Assembly: GCF_001553545.1 (NCBI RefSeq) | Contig: NZ_CP014227.1 | Coordinates: 1,155,001 to 1,219,000, forward strand | Origin: Capnocytophaga haemolytica | GTDB lineage: Bacteria > Bacteroidota > Bacteroidia > Flavobacteriales > Flavobacteriaceae | Reading direction: 5' to 3' | DNA length: 64,000 nucleotides | In this document: positions 42,778 to 52,724 of the stretch, piece by piece | Layout of the letters: every line of letters begins with the position of its first letter | Position numbering within the stretch: position 1 is the first letter of the stretch | Position numbers and translations under genes: made by a program | The notes under the pieces: model-generated | Databases searched by the model: none | Told to the model about the DNA's origin: nothing | The model's input: only the letters and a program-made list of their open reading frames with translations

Positions 42778-43566
42778 ATGATTAAGTTGATAGTATCAGA
42801 TATTGACGGCACTTTGGTTACTAATAGCAAAGAAGTGCCTGCGCGCTTTTGGAGTACTTATGAGCAGATGCGCGAGAAAGGGATAGTATTCTGCGCCGCT
42901 AGTGGTAGGCAAATACAAAGTTTACACCAGATTTTTGCTCCTATAAAAGAAGAAATCGCTTATGCGCCTGATAATGGAGCTTCACTGATTTACAAAGGAG
43001 AAACCCTCTATGAAAATCCGTTGACGCTTGCCTCAGTGATGCCTTTGCTGAAGGCTTGCGATGGAATTGAAGGCATTGGTGTTGCCCTCTGTTGTAAGGG
43101 GAATGCATATATAAAAAGTGATAGTGACTTTATTTTCCACGAGATTGCTCGCCATTATCCTGCGCACACTAAGGTAAATGACTTCTCAACAATACAGGAT
43201 ACTATTTTTAAGATTACTATCTGTGATGAGCGTATTTCACGGCTCAACTCATATCCACGGCTTAAAGATTTTTACCGCGAATTTAACATTGTAGTATCGG
43301 GTGAGATTTGGCTTGATATTACTAAAAGTGATGTGCACAAAGGCAATGCTATTCATTGTTTACAACGGGTATTGGGTATTTCACCTGAAGAAACAGTCGT
43401 CTTTGGAGATCACCTCAATGATGTTGAAATGATAACAGCTGCTCAGTATAGTTACGCGATGAAGAATGCCCAAGAGGAGCTAAAACAGTATGCAAATTTC
43501 GTTACAGAATACGATAACAATAATGAAGGAGTCGTCAGGGCTATCTTAAAGTTATTAGCAAACTAA
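42778..43566 (+). CDS. Cof-type HAD-IIB phosphatase
   Basis: A 262-residue HAD-superfamily phosphatase of the Cof/IIB class, acting on small phosphorylated metabolites. Motif I is SDIDGTLVT near the N-terminus, motif II is AASGRQ, motif III Lys lies in DVHKGNAIHCL, and motif IV is VFGDHLNDVEM. The IIB cap domain sits between motifs II and III. It starts 6 bp after the M16 partner gene and may share its transcript; the substrate is unknown. Confidence 0.92.
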   Translation: MIKLIVSDIDGTLVTNSKEVPARFWSTYEQMREKGIVFCAASGRQIQSLHQIFAPIKEEIAYAPDNGASLIYKGETLYENPLTLASVMPLLKACDGIEGIGVALCCKGNAYIKSDSDFIFHEIARHYPAHTKVNDFSTIQDTIFKITICDERISRLNSYPRLKDFYREFNIVVSGEIWLDITKSDVHKGNAIHCLQRVLGISPEETVVFGDHLNDVEMITAAQYSYAMKNAQEELKQYANFVTEYDNNNEGVVRAILKLLAN

Positions 43567-43716
43567 TCCTTTTTAATTCTCTTTTTGGGGTTTTTCTTCC
43601 TTTTTATTGCGATATCTTGTTTATAATCATTATTTATTACATTTGTAAAATATTTATAATTAAGTAGATGTAAAAATTCTTTTATTTTTTGATAAAAATA
43701 CTTTCAGTTCTTTTTT

Positions 43717-43744
43717 AAAGATAAGAATATCTTTTGTAACTTTG
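43717..43744 (+). promoter_or_regulatory. norZ promoter with overlapping palindrome
   Basis: AAAGATA (43717-43723), 4 bases, TATCTTT (43728-43734) form a perfect 7+7 palindrome. It lies immediately before the -7 element TAACTTTG (43737-43744). A TTTG is lacking at -33, so the promoter is probably regulated; the palindrome is a candidate operator for an NO-responsive repressor or activator. Confidence 0.55.
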
Positions 43745-43779
43745 CACCCAGATTAAAAATACTAAATATTCTTATATTT

Positions 43780-46023
43780 ATGACAGCTAAGAAATTATGG
43801 ATGTGGTTAGGGGCTACTGTTGGAGCTTCTTTCCTTGTTCTGATCTTCTACGGGGTAGAGATCTACACTAACATTCCGCCGTTCCCAGAGCGCATTGTTA
43901 CTACTGATGGACAAGTGCTTTACGAAGGACAGGATATTAAGGATGGTCAGAACGTATGGCAATCAATGGGCGGGCAGACCGTCGGTAGTATTTGGGGTCA
44001 CGGGGCTTATATTGCACCTGACTGGAATGCGGACTATTTGCATCGCGAATCGGAAATGCTCTTGGATGCGTATGCACGCGAGGATGGTAAGGTCTACAAA
44101 GATCTTTCAGAAGAAGAGCAAGCGAAGTATCAGGTAAGACTACGCAAAGAGCTTCGCACAAACACGTTTAATCAAGAGACAGGCGTAATAACCTTCTCTG
44201 CTGAGCGTGCTGAGGTAGCTAAACAACTGAGCGAGTACTACGCAAAGCTATTTATGGACGACCCTTCGATGCAGCAAACACGTGCTCACTATGCGATTCC
44301 TAAGAATGCTATCAAGGATAGGCATCGTATGGATCAGATGAGCGCTTTCTTTGCGTGGAGTACTTGGGTATGTAGCACTAATCGCCCTGGTGATCACGTC
44401 TCCTATACAAACAACTGGCCTTATGACCCCGTAGTGGGGAATGTGGCTTCTACTTCATTGCAGATGTGGTCGGGCTTTAGTGTGCTGATGTTGCTTTTTG
44501 CTGTAGGTATACTTGTGTACTATCACGCTTCGAATAATGAAGAGGAAGAGACAGAGCGTCCCCCAGTGGAAGACCCAATGCGTGGTATGAAGCCAACACC
44601 TTCAATGAAAGCGGTGCTTAAATACATCTGGATTGTGGCATTGCTCATCTTGGTGCAAATGCTCGCAGGGGTGATTACTGCCCACTATGGAGTAGAAGGA
44701 GAAGGCTTTTTTGGACTGCAGCTCGACCTTTTCTTACCACAAGCCATCTCGCGTAGCTGGCACGTACAGCTGGCGATCTTCTGGATTGCGACTTCGTGGT
44801 TAGCGACGGGTCTTTACATTGCTCCTGCGGTATCGGGACACGAGCCTAAATACCAAAAGTTAGGTGTAAATGTGCTCTTTGGGGCACTCCTCATTGTGGT
44901 GTTAGGTTCTTTGGCAGGACAATGGTTTGGTGTGATGCAGAAACTCGGTTTGGTTGAGAACTTCTACTTTGGTCACCAAGGATATGAGTATATTGAGCTA
45001 GGTCGTTTTTGGCAGATACTTTTATTAGTAGGGCTGTTCTTATGGCTCTTCCTTATGATACGTGCTTTATTACCAGCTTTGAAGCGCAAGGATGAAAATC
45101 GCCACCTTTTGTTGCTGTTCACTCTTGCTTCGATTGCCATTGCAGCATTCTACGGAGCAGGATTGATGTATGGACGCCAAACGCATATGGCGATTGCTGA
45201 ATACTGGCGCTGGTGGGTAGTACACCTTTGGGTAGAAGGTTTCTTCGAGGTGTTTGCTACCGTAGTGGCTGCGTTCTTATTCTCGCGTATGGGCTTGTTG
45301 CGTATCAAAGCGGCAAGTACAGCAGTGCTTTTCTCAACTATTGTATTCTTGGCAGGAGGTATTTTAGGAACTTTCCACCACTTGTATTTTAGTGCTACCC
45401 CTACGGGAGTATTGGCATTGGGGGCAACTTTCAGTGCATTGGAGATTGTGCCATTGGTGCTTATTGGTTATGAGGCTTATCACAACTATAAACTCTCGAA
45501 GGCAGCTGAATGGGTACAGGCTTACAAATGGCCTATCTATTGCTTTATTGCGATGTGTTTTTGGAACTTCCTTGGTGCGGGGATCTTTGGTTTTGCTATC
45601 AATCCACCGATTGCGCTTTATTATGTACAGGGACTTAATACCACAGCGGTACACGGACACGCAGCTTTATTTGGAGTGTACGGTATCTTAGGTATAGGTT
45701 TGATAATGTTTGTATTGCGCGGTCTGTATCCAGATCGTCAATGGAATGATAAACTCATTAGTTGGGCATTCTGGCTCATCAATATCGGATTGTTGGTGAT
45801 GTTAGTGGTGAGTCTTTTGCCAGTAGGTATAATGCAGGCAATAGAGGTATTCCAACACGGATACTGGTCAGCTCGTAGTGAGGAGTTTATGCAGCAGGAT
45901 CATATGCAGATCATTCGTTGGTTGCGTATTCCTGGAGACTTATTGCTTGCCTTTGGTGAATTGCTATTAGTGTATTTCATTGTAGGTTTGCAAACAGGAT
46001 GGTCGTTGAAGAAAAAGCGATAA
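43780..46023 (+). CDS. norZ: Quinol-dependent nitric oxide reductase (qNOR)
   Basis: A 747-residue single-chain nitric oxide reductase that reduces NO to N2O with electrons from quinol. The N-terminal ~220 residues form the cytochrome-c-like but heme-free periplasmic domain with one anchor helix (GATVGASFLVLIFYGVEIY). Then comes a 12-helix NorB/heme-copper-oxidase core with metal-ligand histidines in SRSWHVQLAIFWIATSW, HLWVEGFFEVFA, FHHLYFSATP and AVHGHAALFGVYG. It is alone, with its own promoter and terminator; no other denitrification gene is near, so detoxifying host NO is the likely role. Confidence 0.96.
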   Translation: MTAKKLWMWLGATVGASFLVLIFYGVEIYTNIPPFPERIVTTDGQVLYEGQDIKDGQNVWQSMGGQTVGSIWGHGAYIAPDWNADYLHRESEMLLDAYAREDGKVYKDLSEEEQAKYQVRLRKELRTNTFNQETGVITFSAERAEVAKQLSEYYAKLFMDDPSMQQTRAHYAIPKNAIKDRHRMDQMSAFFAWSTWVCSTNRPGDHVSYTNNWPYDPVVGNVASTSLQMWSGFSVLMLLFAVGILVYYHASNNEEEETERPPVEDPMRGMKPTPSMKAVLKYIWIVALLILVQMLAGVITAHYGVEGEGFFGLQLDLFLPQAISRSWHVQLAIFWIATSWLATGLYIAPAVSGHEPKYQKLGVNVLFGALLIVVLGSLAGQWFGVMQKLGLVENFYFGHQGYEYIELGRFWQILLLVGLFLWLFLMIRALLPALKRKDENRHLLLLFTLASIAIAAFYGAGLMYGRQTHMAIAEYWRWWVVHLWVEGFFEVFATVVAAFLFSRMGLLRIKAASTAVLFSTIVFLAGGILGTFHHLYFSATPTGVLALGATFSALEIVPLVLIGYEAYHNYKLSKAAEWVQAYKWPIYCFIAMCFWNFLGAGIFGFAINPPIALYYVQGLNTTAVHGHAALFGVYGILGIGLIMFVLRGLYPDRQWNDKLISWAFWLINIGLLVMLVVSLLPVGIMQAIEVFQHGYWSARSEEFMQQDHMQIIRWLRIPGDLLLAFGELLLVYFIVGLQTGWSLKKKR

Positions 46024-46362
46024 TGATTTAGCTAACTTATAGCTTTTAATAAGATAGAAGGCAGGAGGTACTTTGAGTACTTTCTGCCTTTTTTGTATTC
46101 CATTTGTTAAGATAGTGGGGATATACCTCTCTCTTATGTGTAGTTTTCTGTTGTGGTCAATATTTTTTTAAGATTTCTTTTGTACTGTATTTTCTAATTT
46201 AATATATTGAATTTCAATGTTATGAATTCCATTCGTAACTTGCTTTGTGTGTAGATATGAAAGAATTTGTTAAAAAATAACACAGTATACTACTTGCTAT
46301 GTTAGGTATTTTATGTATCTTTGCGGCTTGAATAAAATAAGATAAGTAATTTATTTAAAGAG
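46024..46362. other. Intergenic region between norZ and secDF
   Basis: It holds the norZ terminator (46058-46090) and, near its end, the secDF promoter: CTTG at about 46294 and TATCTTTG at about 46316-46323. The 200 bp between are A+T-rich without further structure that I can see. Confidence 0.7.
46058..46090 (+). terminator. Terminator of norZ
   Basis: AAGGCAGGAGGTACT (46058-46072) pairs with AGTACTTTCTGCCTT (46076-46090), a 3-base loop, then TTTTTG. Confidence 0.9.
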
Positions 46363-49300
46363 ATGCAAAACAAAGGACTTGTTAAACTATTTGCATTATT
46401 GTTTGGGCTGGTGAGTATTTACCAGTTGTCATTCACGTATATTGCAGGTAGGGTGGAGAGTGATGCAAAGGCTTACGCAGATGCGAAAGTGCCTAGTTCA
46501 CAAGCAGATTATATTGCTAAACGCGAAAAAGTAGAGTCGCAGTACTTAGACTCAATGTTGGGGCAAGATGTCTATAATATCGGGATTGCAAAATATACCT
46601 TTGCCGAGGTGAAAGAGAAGGAATTGAACCGTGGTTTGGACTTAAAAGGGGGTATCAACGTAATCTTGCAGATCTCAGTAAAGGATATCTTAAAGGGATT
46701 GGCAAATCAATCTAAGGATCCCATATTTAATAAATCGTTAGCTGAAGCAGATGAGCAGCTGAGGAAGACAGACCGCACCTACTTGGATTTGTTTTTTGAG
46801 GCTTACGCTAAAAATGGAGGCAAACTTGCCTCTCCAGAAGTATTTGCGAATAAAAACCTCAGTGATGAGATCAACTTTAAGATGAGTGATAGTCAGGTAC
46901 GCCCGATTATCACACGTAAAGTTAATGAATCCATTGTTTCAGCTTTTGAGGTATTGCGCAAGCGTATTGACAAGTTTGGGGTAACACAACCTAATATCCA
47001 ACGTTTAGGAAACTCAGGGCGTATCCTCATTGAGTTACCTGGTGCTAAGGATATTGCACGTGTAAAGGCACTATTACAAAGTACCGCTCAGTTAGAGTTT
47101 TGGGAAACCTTTAAGAATACGGAGGTACTCCCTTACTTGCAAGCCCTTAATGAGCAGTTGAAAACAAGTAAAGTTACTACAAAGGAGAAAGATACGCTTT
47201 CAGTAGCAGCTGCTGGAGAGCAAAGCAATACCAGCACTATTGACTCATTGCTTACCGATGTAAAGAAAGATTCAGTACAACAGAAAGGCGGGGCTAACCC
47301 ATTGTTTGGTTTGGTAAAACCTGTACAGACTTATGAGGGGTCGCCGGTGTTGTTTGCCGTATCGCTTAAGGATACGTTGCAAGTAAATCGCTATTTGCAC
47401 TCAGAAGAAGCTAAGCGACTTTTGCCAGCGAACTTACAGTTTGTCAAGTTTGTATGGGGCAAGCCTGATAAAAAGACATCACTTATTGAATTGTATGCCT
47501 TGAAGGGCAATCGCGATAATGAAGCACCGCTGACAGGGGGTGTTATCACAGATGCACAACAGACTTACGATGTGCGCAATCAGCCAGCGGTATCAATGCA
47601 GATGGACGGTCGCGGGGCTAAGATATGGGAGGCGCTCACAGGCAAGGCTTACAATGAGCGTAGCAACATAGCCATAGTGCTTGACAACATCGTATACTCA
47701 GCACCAGGGGTAACTACGGGGGCTATCTCAGGAGGTCGTTCTGAAATTACAGGTAACTTTAGCCTGAATGAGGCGATTGACTTAGCCAATGTGCTCAGAG
47801 CTGGTAAGTTGCCTGCGGGAGCTGACATTGTACAATCAGAAGTGGTAGGACCTTCGTTAGGGCAAGAAGCTATTGACGCAGGTTTTAACTCATTCCTTAT
47901 CGCGACTGTGTTTATCTTTGCGTGGATGATTTTCTACTACGGACGTGCAGGGATATATGCCGACTTGGCATTGATACTCAATATTCTCTTGATTTTTGGG
48001 GTATTGGCAAGTATTGGAGCGGTACTTACGCTGCCAGGTATTGCGGGTATCGTGCTGACCATAGGTATGGCGGTGGACGCGAATGTGCTTATCTTTGAGC
48101 GCTCGAAGGAAGAGCTTAGAAAAGGGAAGCCTGTTGCGCAAGCGATTATTGACGGCTTTAAACACGCCTTAGCCTCTATCTTGGACTCAAACATCACAAC
48201 GGGCTTAACTGCTTTGATATTGTTGTTCTTTGGTAGTGGTCCGATACAAGGTTTTGCAACTACTTTGATTATGGGTATCATCACTACACTGTTTACGGCC
48301 ATCTTTATCACACGTCTCTTTATTGACAATAGCGTAGAGAAGAAGCACCCACTTACTTTCGTAACCTCAATTACTAAGAATTGGTTTACGAACGTAAATA
48401 TCAACTTTATTGGTAAACGCAAGATTGGTTATACCATCTCAATTATATTGTCAGTTATAAGTATAGGCTCTTTATTAACAAGAGGTTTAGACCAAGGTAT
48501 TGACTTTGTGGGTGGGCGTACTTATCAGGTGCGTTTTGCACAAGAGGTCGTGCCATCGGAAGTGGCAGATGCGCTGCGACCTATCATTGGTACAGCAGAG
48601 GTGAAGACCTTTGGGGCTGCCAATCAGGTGAAGATTTCTACTAAATACAAGGTACAAGAAGAGAGTACAGAGGTAGACAATGAAGTGCAGACAAAAATTT
48701 ATGAGGGCTTGAAGAAGTTCTTGCCTGCTGACCTCACTTATGAGGATTTTTCAGATGCTTCTACGGGTCAGAAGTTGGGTATTATGCAGTCGATGAAGGT
48801 AGGACCTACTATTGCTGAGGACATCAAGAGTAGTGCGGTATGGTCGGTGATTGGCTCACTCATTGTAATTGGGTTGTATATCTTATTTAGATTCCACAAG
48901 TGGCAGTTCTCAATGGGGGCAATTGTATCCTCAGCGCACGACGTGCTCTTGGTATTGGGTATTTACTCCCTTACATACAGCATTATGCCATTCAGTATGG
49001 AGATAGACCAAGCGTTTATTGCGGCGATATTGACCGTAGTGGGTTACTCGCTGAACGACACGGTGATTATCTATGACCGTATCCGTGAGGTGATGCGCGA
49101 GCCACATTGGTCGCGCGAGAAGATCAACCACGCGCTCAACAATACGCTCAGCCGTACACTCAATACTTCGTTTACTACTTTGGCAGTAATCGTAACTATC
49201 TTTATCTTTGGTGGGGAAACACTCCGAGGCTTTATGTTTGCGATGCTCATTGGGGTATTCGTAGGTACTTACTCTTCTATCTTTGTGGCATCACCATTGA

Positions 49301-49371
49301 TTTACGACACAGTTAAGGACGATGCGACTCTTGAGAGAGAGACGGAAGAGTCACACAAGAAGCATAAATAA
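46363..49371 (+). CDS. secDF: Fused protein-export membrane protein SecDF
   Basis: A 1002-residue fusion of SecD and SecF, which uses the proton gradient to pull exported proteins through SecYEG. The SecD part has an N-terminal helix, the GLDLKGGINVILQ motif (about residues 94-106), a large periplasmic region, and six-helix block with GMAVDANVLIFERSKEELRKGK. The SecF half starts near residue 690 with RGLDQGIDFVGGRTYQVRF and has VVGYSLNDTVIIYDRIREVMR. Fusion of the two is usual in Bacteroidota. Own promoter and terminator. Confidence 0.97.
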   Translation: MQNKGLVKLFALLFGLVSIYQLSFTYIAGRVESDAKAYADAKVPSSQADYIAKREKVESQYLDSMLGQDVYNIGIAKYTFAEVKEKELNRGLDLKGGINVILQISVKDILKGLANQSKDPIFNKSLAEADEQLRKTDRTYLDLFFEAYAKNGGKLASPEVFANKNLSDEINFKMSDSQVRPIITRKVNESIVSAFEVLRKRIDKFGVTQPNIQRLGNSGRILIELPGAKDIARVKALLQSTAQLEFWETFKNTEVLPYLQALNEQLKTSKVTTKEKDTLSVAAAGEQSNTSTIDSLLTDVKKDSVQQKGGANPLFGLVKPVQTYEGSPVLFAVSLKDTLQVNRYLHSEEAKRLLPANLQFVKFVWGKPDKKTSLIELYALKGNRDNEAPLTGGVITDAQQTYDVRNQPAVSMQMDGRGAKIWEALTGKAYNERSNIAIVLDNIVYSAPGVTTGAISGGRSEITGNFSLNEAIDLANVLRAGKLPAGADIVQSEVVGPSLGQEAIDAGFNSFLIATVFIFAWMIFYYGRAGIYADLALILNILLIFGVLASIGAVLTLPGIAGIVLTIGMAVDANVLIFERSKEELRKGKPVAQAIIDGFKHALASILDSNITTGLTALILLFFGSGPIQGFATTLIMGIITTLFTAIFITRLFIDNSVEKKHPLTFVTSITKNWFTNVNINFIGKRKIGYTISIILSVISIGSLLTRGLDQGIDFVGGRTYQVRFAQEVVPSEVADALRPIIGTAEVKTFGAANQVKISTKYKVQEESTEVDNEVQTKIYEGLKKFLPADLTYEDFSDASTGQKLGIMQSMKVGPTIAEDIKSSAVWSVIGSLIVIGLYILFRFHKWQFSMGAIVSSAHDVLLVLGIYSLTYSIMPFSMEIDQAFIAAILTVVGYSLNDTVIIYDRIREVMREPHWSREKINHALNNTLSRTLNTSFTTLAVIVTIFIFGGETLRGFMFAMLIGVFVGTYSSIFVASPLIYDTVKDDATLERETEESHKKHK

Positions 49372-49390
49372 TTTATAAGGTTAATTATAT

Positions 49391-49430
49391 AATTGAGATA
49401 GGGGACTAAGGTTCTCTATCTCAATTTTTT
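49391..49430 (+). terminator. Terminator of secDF
   Basis: AATTGAGATAG (49391-49401) pairs exactly with CTATCTCAATT (49416-49426), followed by TTTT. Confidence 0.9.
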
Positions 49431-49452
49431 TATACAAAAAAAGGCATAAAGC

Positions 49453-49483
49453 CTTGTAGTTTTAAATCTTATTCGTAACTTTG
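49453..49483 (+). promoter_or_regulatory. Promoter of lpdA
   Basis: CTTG at 49453-49456, a 19-bp spacer, TAACTTTG at 49476-49483; leader about 22 bases. Confidence 0.65.
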
Positions 49484-49511
49484 CGGCATTAATAGAAAAT
49501 AAACAACAGAT

Positions 49512-50915
49512 ATGAAGCATTATGATATTGTAATTATTGGGTCAGGTCCTGGGGGCTATGTAGCGGCTATCCGTGCAGGACAATTAGGTTTTAAAACTGC
49601 TATTATAGAGAAGTACAATACCCTTGGCGGAACGTGCCTCAATGTGGGCTGTATTCCTTCAAAGGCTTTGTTGGACTCATCGCATCGTTATGAGGATACA
49701 AAAAAGCATCTCTCAGCACACGGCATATCACTTACGGGGGAAGTGTTGCTTGATTTGCCAGCAATGATAGCGCGTAAGCAAGCCGTGGTAGACCAAACTT
49801 GCGGGGGAGTTGCATTTTTGATGGAGAAAAATGGCGTAGAGGTACTCAGAGGTGTCGGCAGTTTTGTTTCGCCTACGCAATTGAAAATAAGTGCCAATGG
49901 GAGTGAGGAGTTTATAGAGGCGAAGAATGTTATTATCGCAACGGGTTCTAAGCCCATTTCGTTGCCTTTTATCCCGATAGATAAAGAAAGAGTAATTACT
50001 TCCACAGAGGCACTGAGCCTCAAAGAAGTGCCTATCCACCTGATTGTAATAGGCGGAGGAGTGATCGGCTTGGAGTTGGGGCAAGTGTACCGCCGTTTGG
50101 GCGCAGAGGTATCCATAGTGGAATATGCGGATAGTATACTGCCCACAATGGATCGCGGCTTGGGCAAGGAGCTTGCAAAAGTATTCAAAAAACAAGGGTT
50201 TAAGATTTATACACAACATCAAGTAAAAGAGGTGCATAGAGATGGCAATATGGTAACGGTGAGCGCGACAGCACCTAATGGAGAGACTTTGGCGTTGGAA
50301 GGTGATTATTGCTTGGTGAGCGTAGGTAGGTGCCCTTACACAGCGGGACTTAACACGGAAGCCGTAGGCATAAAGCTCGATGAGCGGGGTAGGGTAGAGG
50401 TCAATGAATATCTGCAAACCTCAGTGCCTAACATCTATGCTATTGGCGATGTGGTGCGTGGAGCTATGCTGGCGCATAAGGCAGAGGAAGAAGGGGTAGC
50501 AGTGGTTGAGCATTTGGCAGGGCAAAAGACACATATAGACTATAACTTGATACCAGGGGTAGTATATACCACTCCAGAGGTGGCATCGGTAGGGAAGACC
50601 GAAGAGCAGCTGCAAGCCTCAGGGGTGCAGTACAAAGTGGGGCAATTCCCGATGCGTGCTTTAGGCAGAGCGCGTGCAAGTGCTGAGACCGATGGCTTTG
50701 TAAAGGTTTTAGCAGATAGCGATACCGATGAGGTACTTGGGGTGCATATCATAGGGGCACGTGCTGCGGATATGATTGCTGAGGCGGTAGTGGCTATGGA
50801 ATACAGGGCTAGCGCAGAGGACATTGCAAGGATATGCCACGCACACCCTACTTTTACCGAAGCTATCAAAGAAGCAGCATTGGCGGCTACGGATAATAGA
50901 GCTTTGCACATATAA
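49512..50915 (+). CDS. lpdA: Dihydrolipoyl dehydrogenase
   Basis: Lipoamide dehydrogenase (E3), 467 residues, a flavoprotein that reoxidises the lipoyl groups of 2-oxo-acid dehydrogenase or glycine-cleavage complexes. The FAD fingerprint IIGSGPGGYVAAIRAGQLG opens the protein. The redox disulfide is in GGTCLNVGCIPSKALL (about residues 38-53). The NAD fingerprint is VIGGGVIGLELG (about 180-191), the second FAD motif is YAIGDVV, and the catalytic His-Glu pair lies in CHAHPTFTEA near the end. It stands alone; its partner complex is not in the window. Confidence 0.96.
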   Translation: MKHYDIVIIGSGPGGYVAAIRAGQLGFKTAIIEKYNTLGGTCLNVGCIPSKALLDSSHRYEDTKKHLSAHGISLTGEVLLDLPAMIARKQAVVDQTCGGVAFLMEKNGVEVLRGVGSFVSPTQLKISANGSEEFIEAKNVIIATGSKPISLPFIPIDKERVITSTEALSLKEVPIHLIVIGGGVIGLELGQVYRRLGAEVSIVEYADSILPTMDRGLGKELAKVFKKQGFKIYTQHQVKEVHRDGNMVTVSATAPNGETLALEGDYCLVSVGRCPYTAGLNTEAVGIKLDERGRVEVNEYLQTSVPNIYAIGDVVRGAMLAHKAEEEGVAVVEHLAGQKTHIDYNLIPGVVYTTPEVASVGKTEEQLQASGVQYKVGQFPMRALGRARASAETDGFVKVLADSDTDEVLGVHIIGARAADMIAEAVVAMEYRASAEDIARICHAHPTFTEAIKEAALAATDNRALHI

Positions 50916-50920
50916 TAAAG

Positions 50921-50951
50921 AGAAATAAGCAGTGAGCAGCGAGCAGTGAGA
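50921..50951. repeat. 7-bp-period array before a terminator
   Basis: AATAAGC, AGTGAGC, AGCGAGC, AGTGAGA in register; the last two units form the left arm of the lpdA terminator. Confidence 0.7.
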
Positions 50952-50977
50952 GGCATTCCTCTTACTGCTCGCTTTTG
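50939..50977 (+). terminator. Terminator of lpdA
   Basis: GCGAGCAGTGAGAGG (50939-50953) pairs with CCTCTTACTGCTCGC (50958-50972), a 4-base loop and one wobble, then TTTTG. Confidence 0.92.
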
Positions 50978-51358
50978 TTTTTGACTTAAAGGCTATTGGC
51001 AGTGAGATGATATAAGTAGTCTATAAGTTAATTATTCTAAGAAAGTACGCTTTTGTAGAAATATATTTACATAAAATCTCGGGAGATGTGTTCGAGATGA
51101 GCTCGAAAGAGGTTTTTTCTGTGATAATTGGTTTTGGTAGTGTTTTAGTCTTGGCGATGGAGTGAGCCTATAACCTTAAAAGAGAGCGTGGGCGGAGGGC
51201 TATGACGCTATTAGCTGATAGAAGGGTTTTATCGCTGTATAGTTTAATTTGTTCATAATCTGTAAGTTGTATATTGTTGCGAAATATTTTTTAAAAATTT
51301 CTTTTAAAAAATTTCGTAATTAAAAAGAAAGTTTGTAACTTTGCACCATCTTAATATA
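50978..51358. other. Intergenic region before the proline dehydrogenase gene
   Basis: No coding region is evident. A small hairpin TTCGAG-atgag-CTCGAA followed by AGAGGTTTTTTC (about 51091-51120) looks terminator-like but has no gene in front of it, so a small RNA ending there cannot be excluded. The proline dehydrogenase promoter lies at the right end: TTTC at 51312-51315, a 20-bp spacer, and TAACTTTG at 51336-51343. Confidence 0.5.
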
Positions 51359-52543
51359 ATGAATATGGCGACACGATTTAGCGACACTAAAACAGCTTTT
51401 GCTCTGAAGAGCAATTCAGACTTGAATTGGGCTTATTGGCTCTTTAAATTGATTGGGAACAATACCCTCATAGCGATGGGGACGGCGCTTACCAATTTAT
51501 CCCTCAAATTGCGACTACCCGTGGAGGGGCTTATACGGCGCACCGTTTTTAAGCAGTTCTGTGGGGGCGTCTCGGAGACCGATTGCTTGCCAACGATCCA
51601 CAAGATGCACGAAAAGGGCGTGGGCTCGGTGCTGGATTACTCGGTGGAAGGCAAGGAGGATGAAGAGACTTTTGATGCTACGTTCCATAAGACGATGGAT
51701 GTGATTGAGCTGGCAAAGCAGCACAAGGGCGATGGGATCCCCATTGTGGTGTTTAAGCCTACGGGTTTTGGTAAGTTTGCTATCTTCCAGAAGATTACTG
51801 AACAGAAGCCACTGAACGCTGAGGAGCAGGCGGGTTGGGAGCGCATCAAAGAGCGTTTTGATGCTGCTTGCAAGAAGGCGCACGCGTATGATTTGCCTAT
51901 TTTGGTAGATGCTGAAGAGAGCTGGATGCAGACCGCAGCGGATGACCTTGTGGAGGAGATGATGAAGAAGTACAACAAGGAAAAGGCTATCGTATACAAC
52001 ACTTTGCAGATGTATCGCCACGATCGCTTGCCGTATTTGAAAGGGCTGTATGAGCGTGCTGTGGAAGAGGGCTTCTACATAGGGGTGAAGATCGTGCGTG
52101 GGGCGTATATGGAAAAGGAGAATGAGCGTGCCAAAGAGGAAGGTTACCCAAGTCCGATATGCCCAACTAAGCAGGCTACAGATGAGAATTACGATGCTGT
52201 GATTGCGTATATCATTGACCATATCGACCGCATTGCGCTTTTTGCAGGTACGCACAACGAGAAGAGTGCGGCTTTGGTGATGGACTTGATGGAGCAAAAA
52301 GGGCTCAAGCATAACGACCCTCGTGTGTGGATTGCGCAGCTGTATGGGATGAGCGACCATATCAGCTTTAATGCCTCAAAGGCGGGCTATAACGTAGCGA
52401 AGTATTTGCCATTTGGTCCTGTGCGGGAGGTGATGCCTTACCTTATACGGCGTGCTGAGGAGAATACCTCTGTAGCAGGGCAGACAGGGCGTGAATTGAC
52501 GTTGCTCAGGGAGGAAAAGAAGCGCAGAAAAGCAGAAAGATAA
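51359..52543 (+). CDS. Proline dehydrogenase
   Basis: A single-domain proline dehydrogenase of about 394 residues that oxidises proline to pyrroline-5-carboxylate with FAD, passing electrons to quinone. Family marks are DAEESWMQTAADDL (about 185-198), YNTLQMYRHDR, GVKIVRGAYMEKE (conserved RGAY) and the late YGMSDHISFNASKAG plus YLPFGPVREVMPYLIRRAEEN motif with the proline-binding Arg pair. It lacks the P5C dehydrogenase half, so that enzyme is encoded elsewhere. The start is taken as ATG 51359 (or 51365, MATRFSD), since the promoter TAACTTTG ends at 51343. Confidence 0.94.
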   Translation: MNMATRFSDTKTAFALKSNSDLNWAYWLFKLIGNNTLIAMGTALTNLSLKLRLPVEGLIRRTVFKQFCGGVSETDCLPTIHKMHEKGVGSVLDYSVEGKEDEETFDATFHKTMDVIELAKQHKGDGIPIVVFKPTGFGKFAIFQKITEQKPLNAEEQAGWERIKERFDAACKKAHAYDLPILVDAEESWMQTAADDLVEEMMKKYNKEKAIVYNTLQMYRHDRLPYLKGLYERAVEEGFYIGVKIVRGAYMEKENERAKEEGYPSPICPTKQATDENYDAVIAYIIDHIDRIALFAGTHNEKSAALVMDLMEQKGLKHNDPRVWIAQLYGMSDHISFNASKAGYNVAKYLPFGPVREVMPYLIRRAEENTSVAGQTGRELTLLREEKKRRKAER

Positions 52544-52673
52544 CATTTTCAACAGATTGTTTGGTACATTAAAAAATACTCAAAATGAATACTTTGGGTA
52601 TTTTTTTGTACATAGAATACGTATATTTAATAAAAAAGTTCGCATACAGCAGCGCTATTTAAAATAAAATCAC

Positions 52674-52681
52674 TACTTTTG
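52674..52681 (+). promoter_or_regulatory. -7 element of the next gene
   Basis: TACTTTTG at 52674-52681 with GCC after it; no clear TTTG at -33. Start codon 43 bases further. Confidence 0.5.
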
Positions 52682-52724
52682 CCGTTCGATAAAACACGTA
52701 TATAAATAAATAACGGAGTAAATA

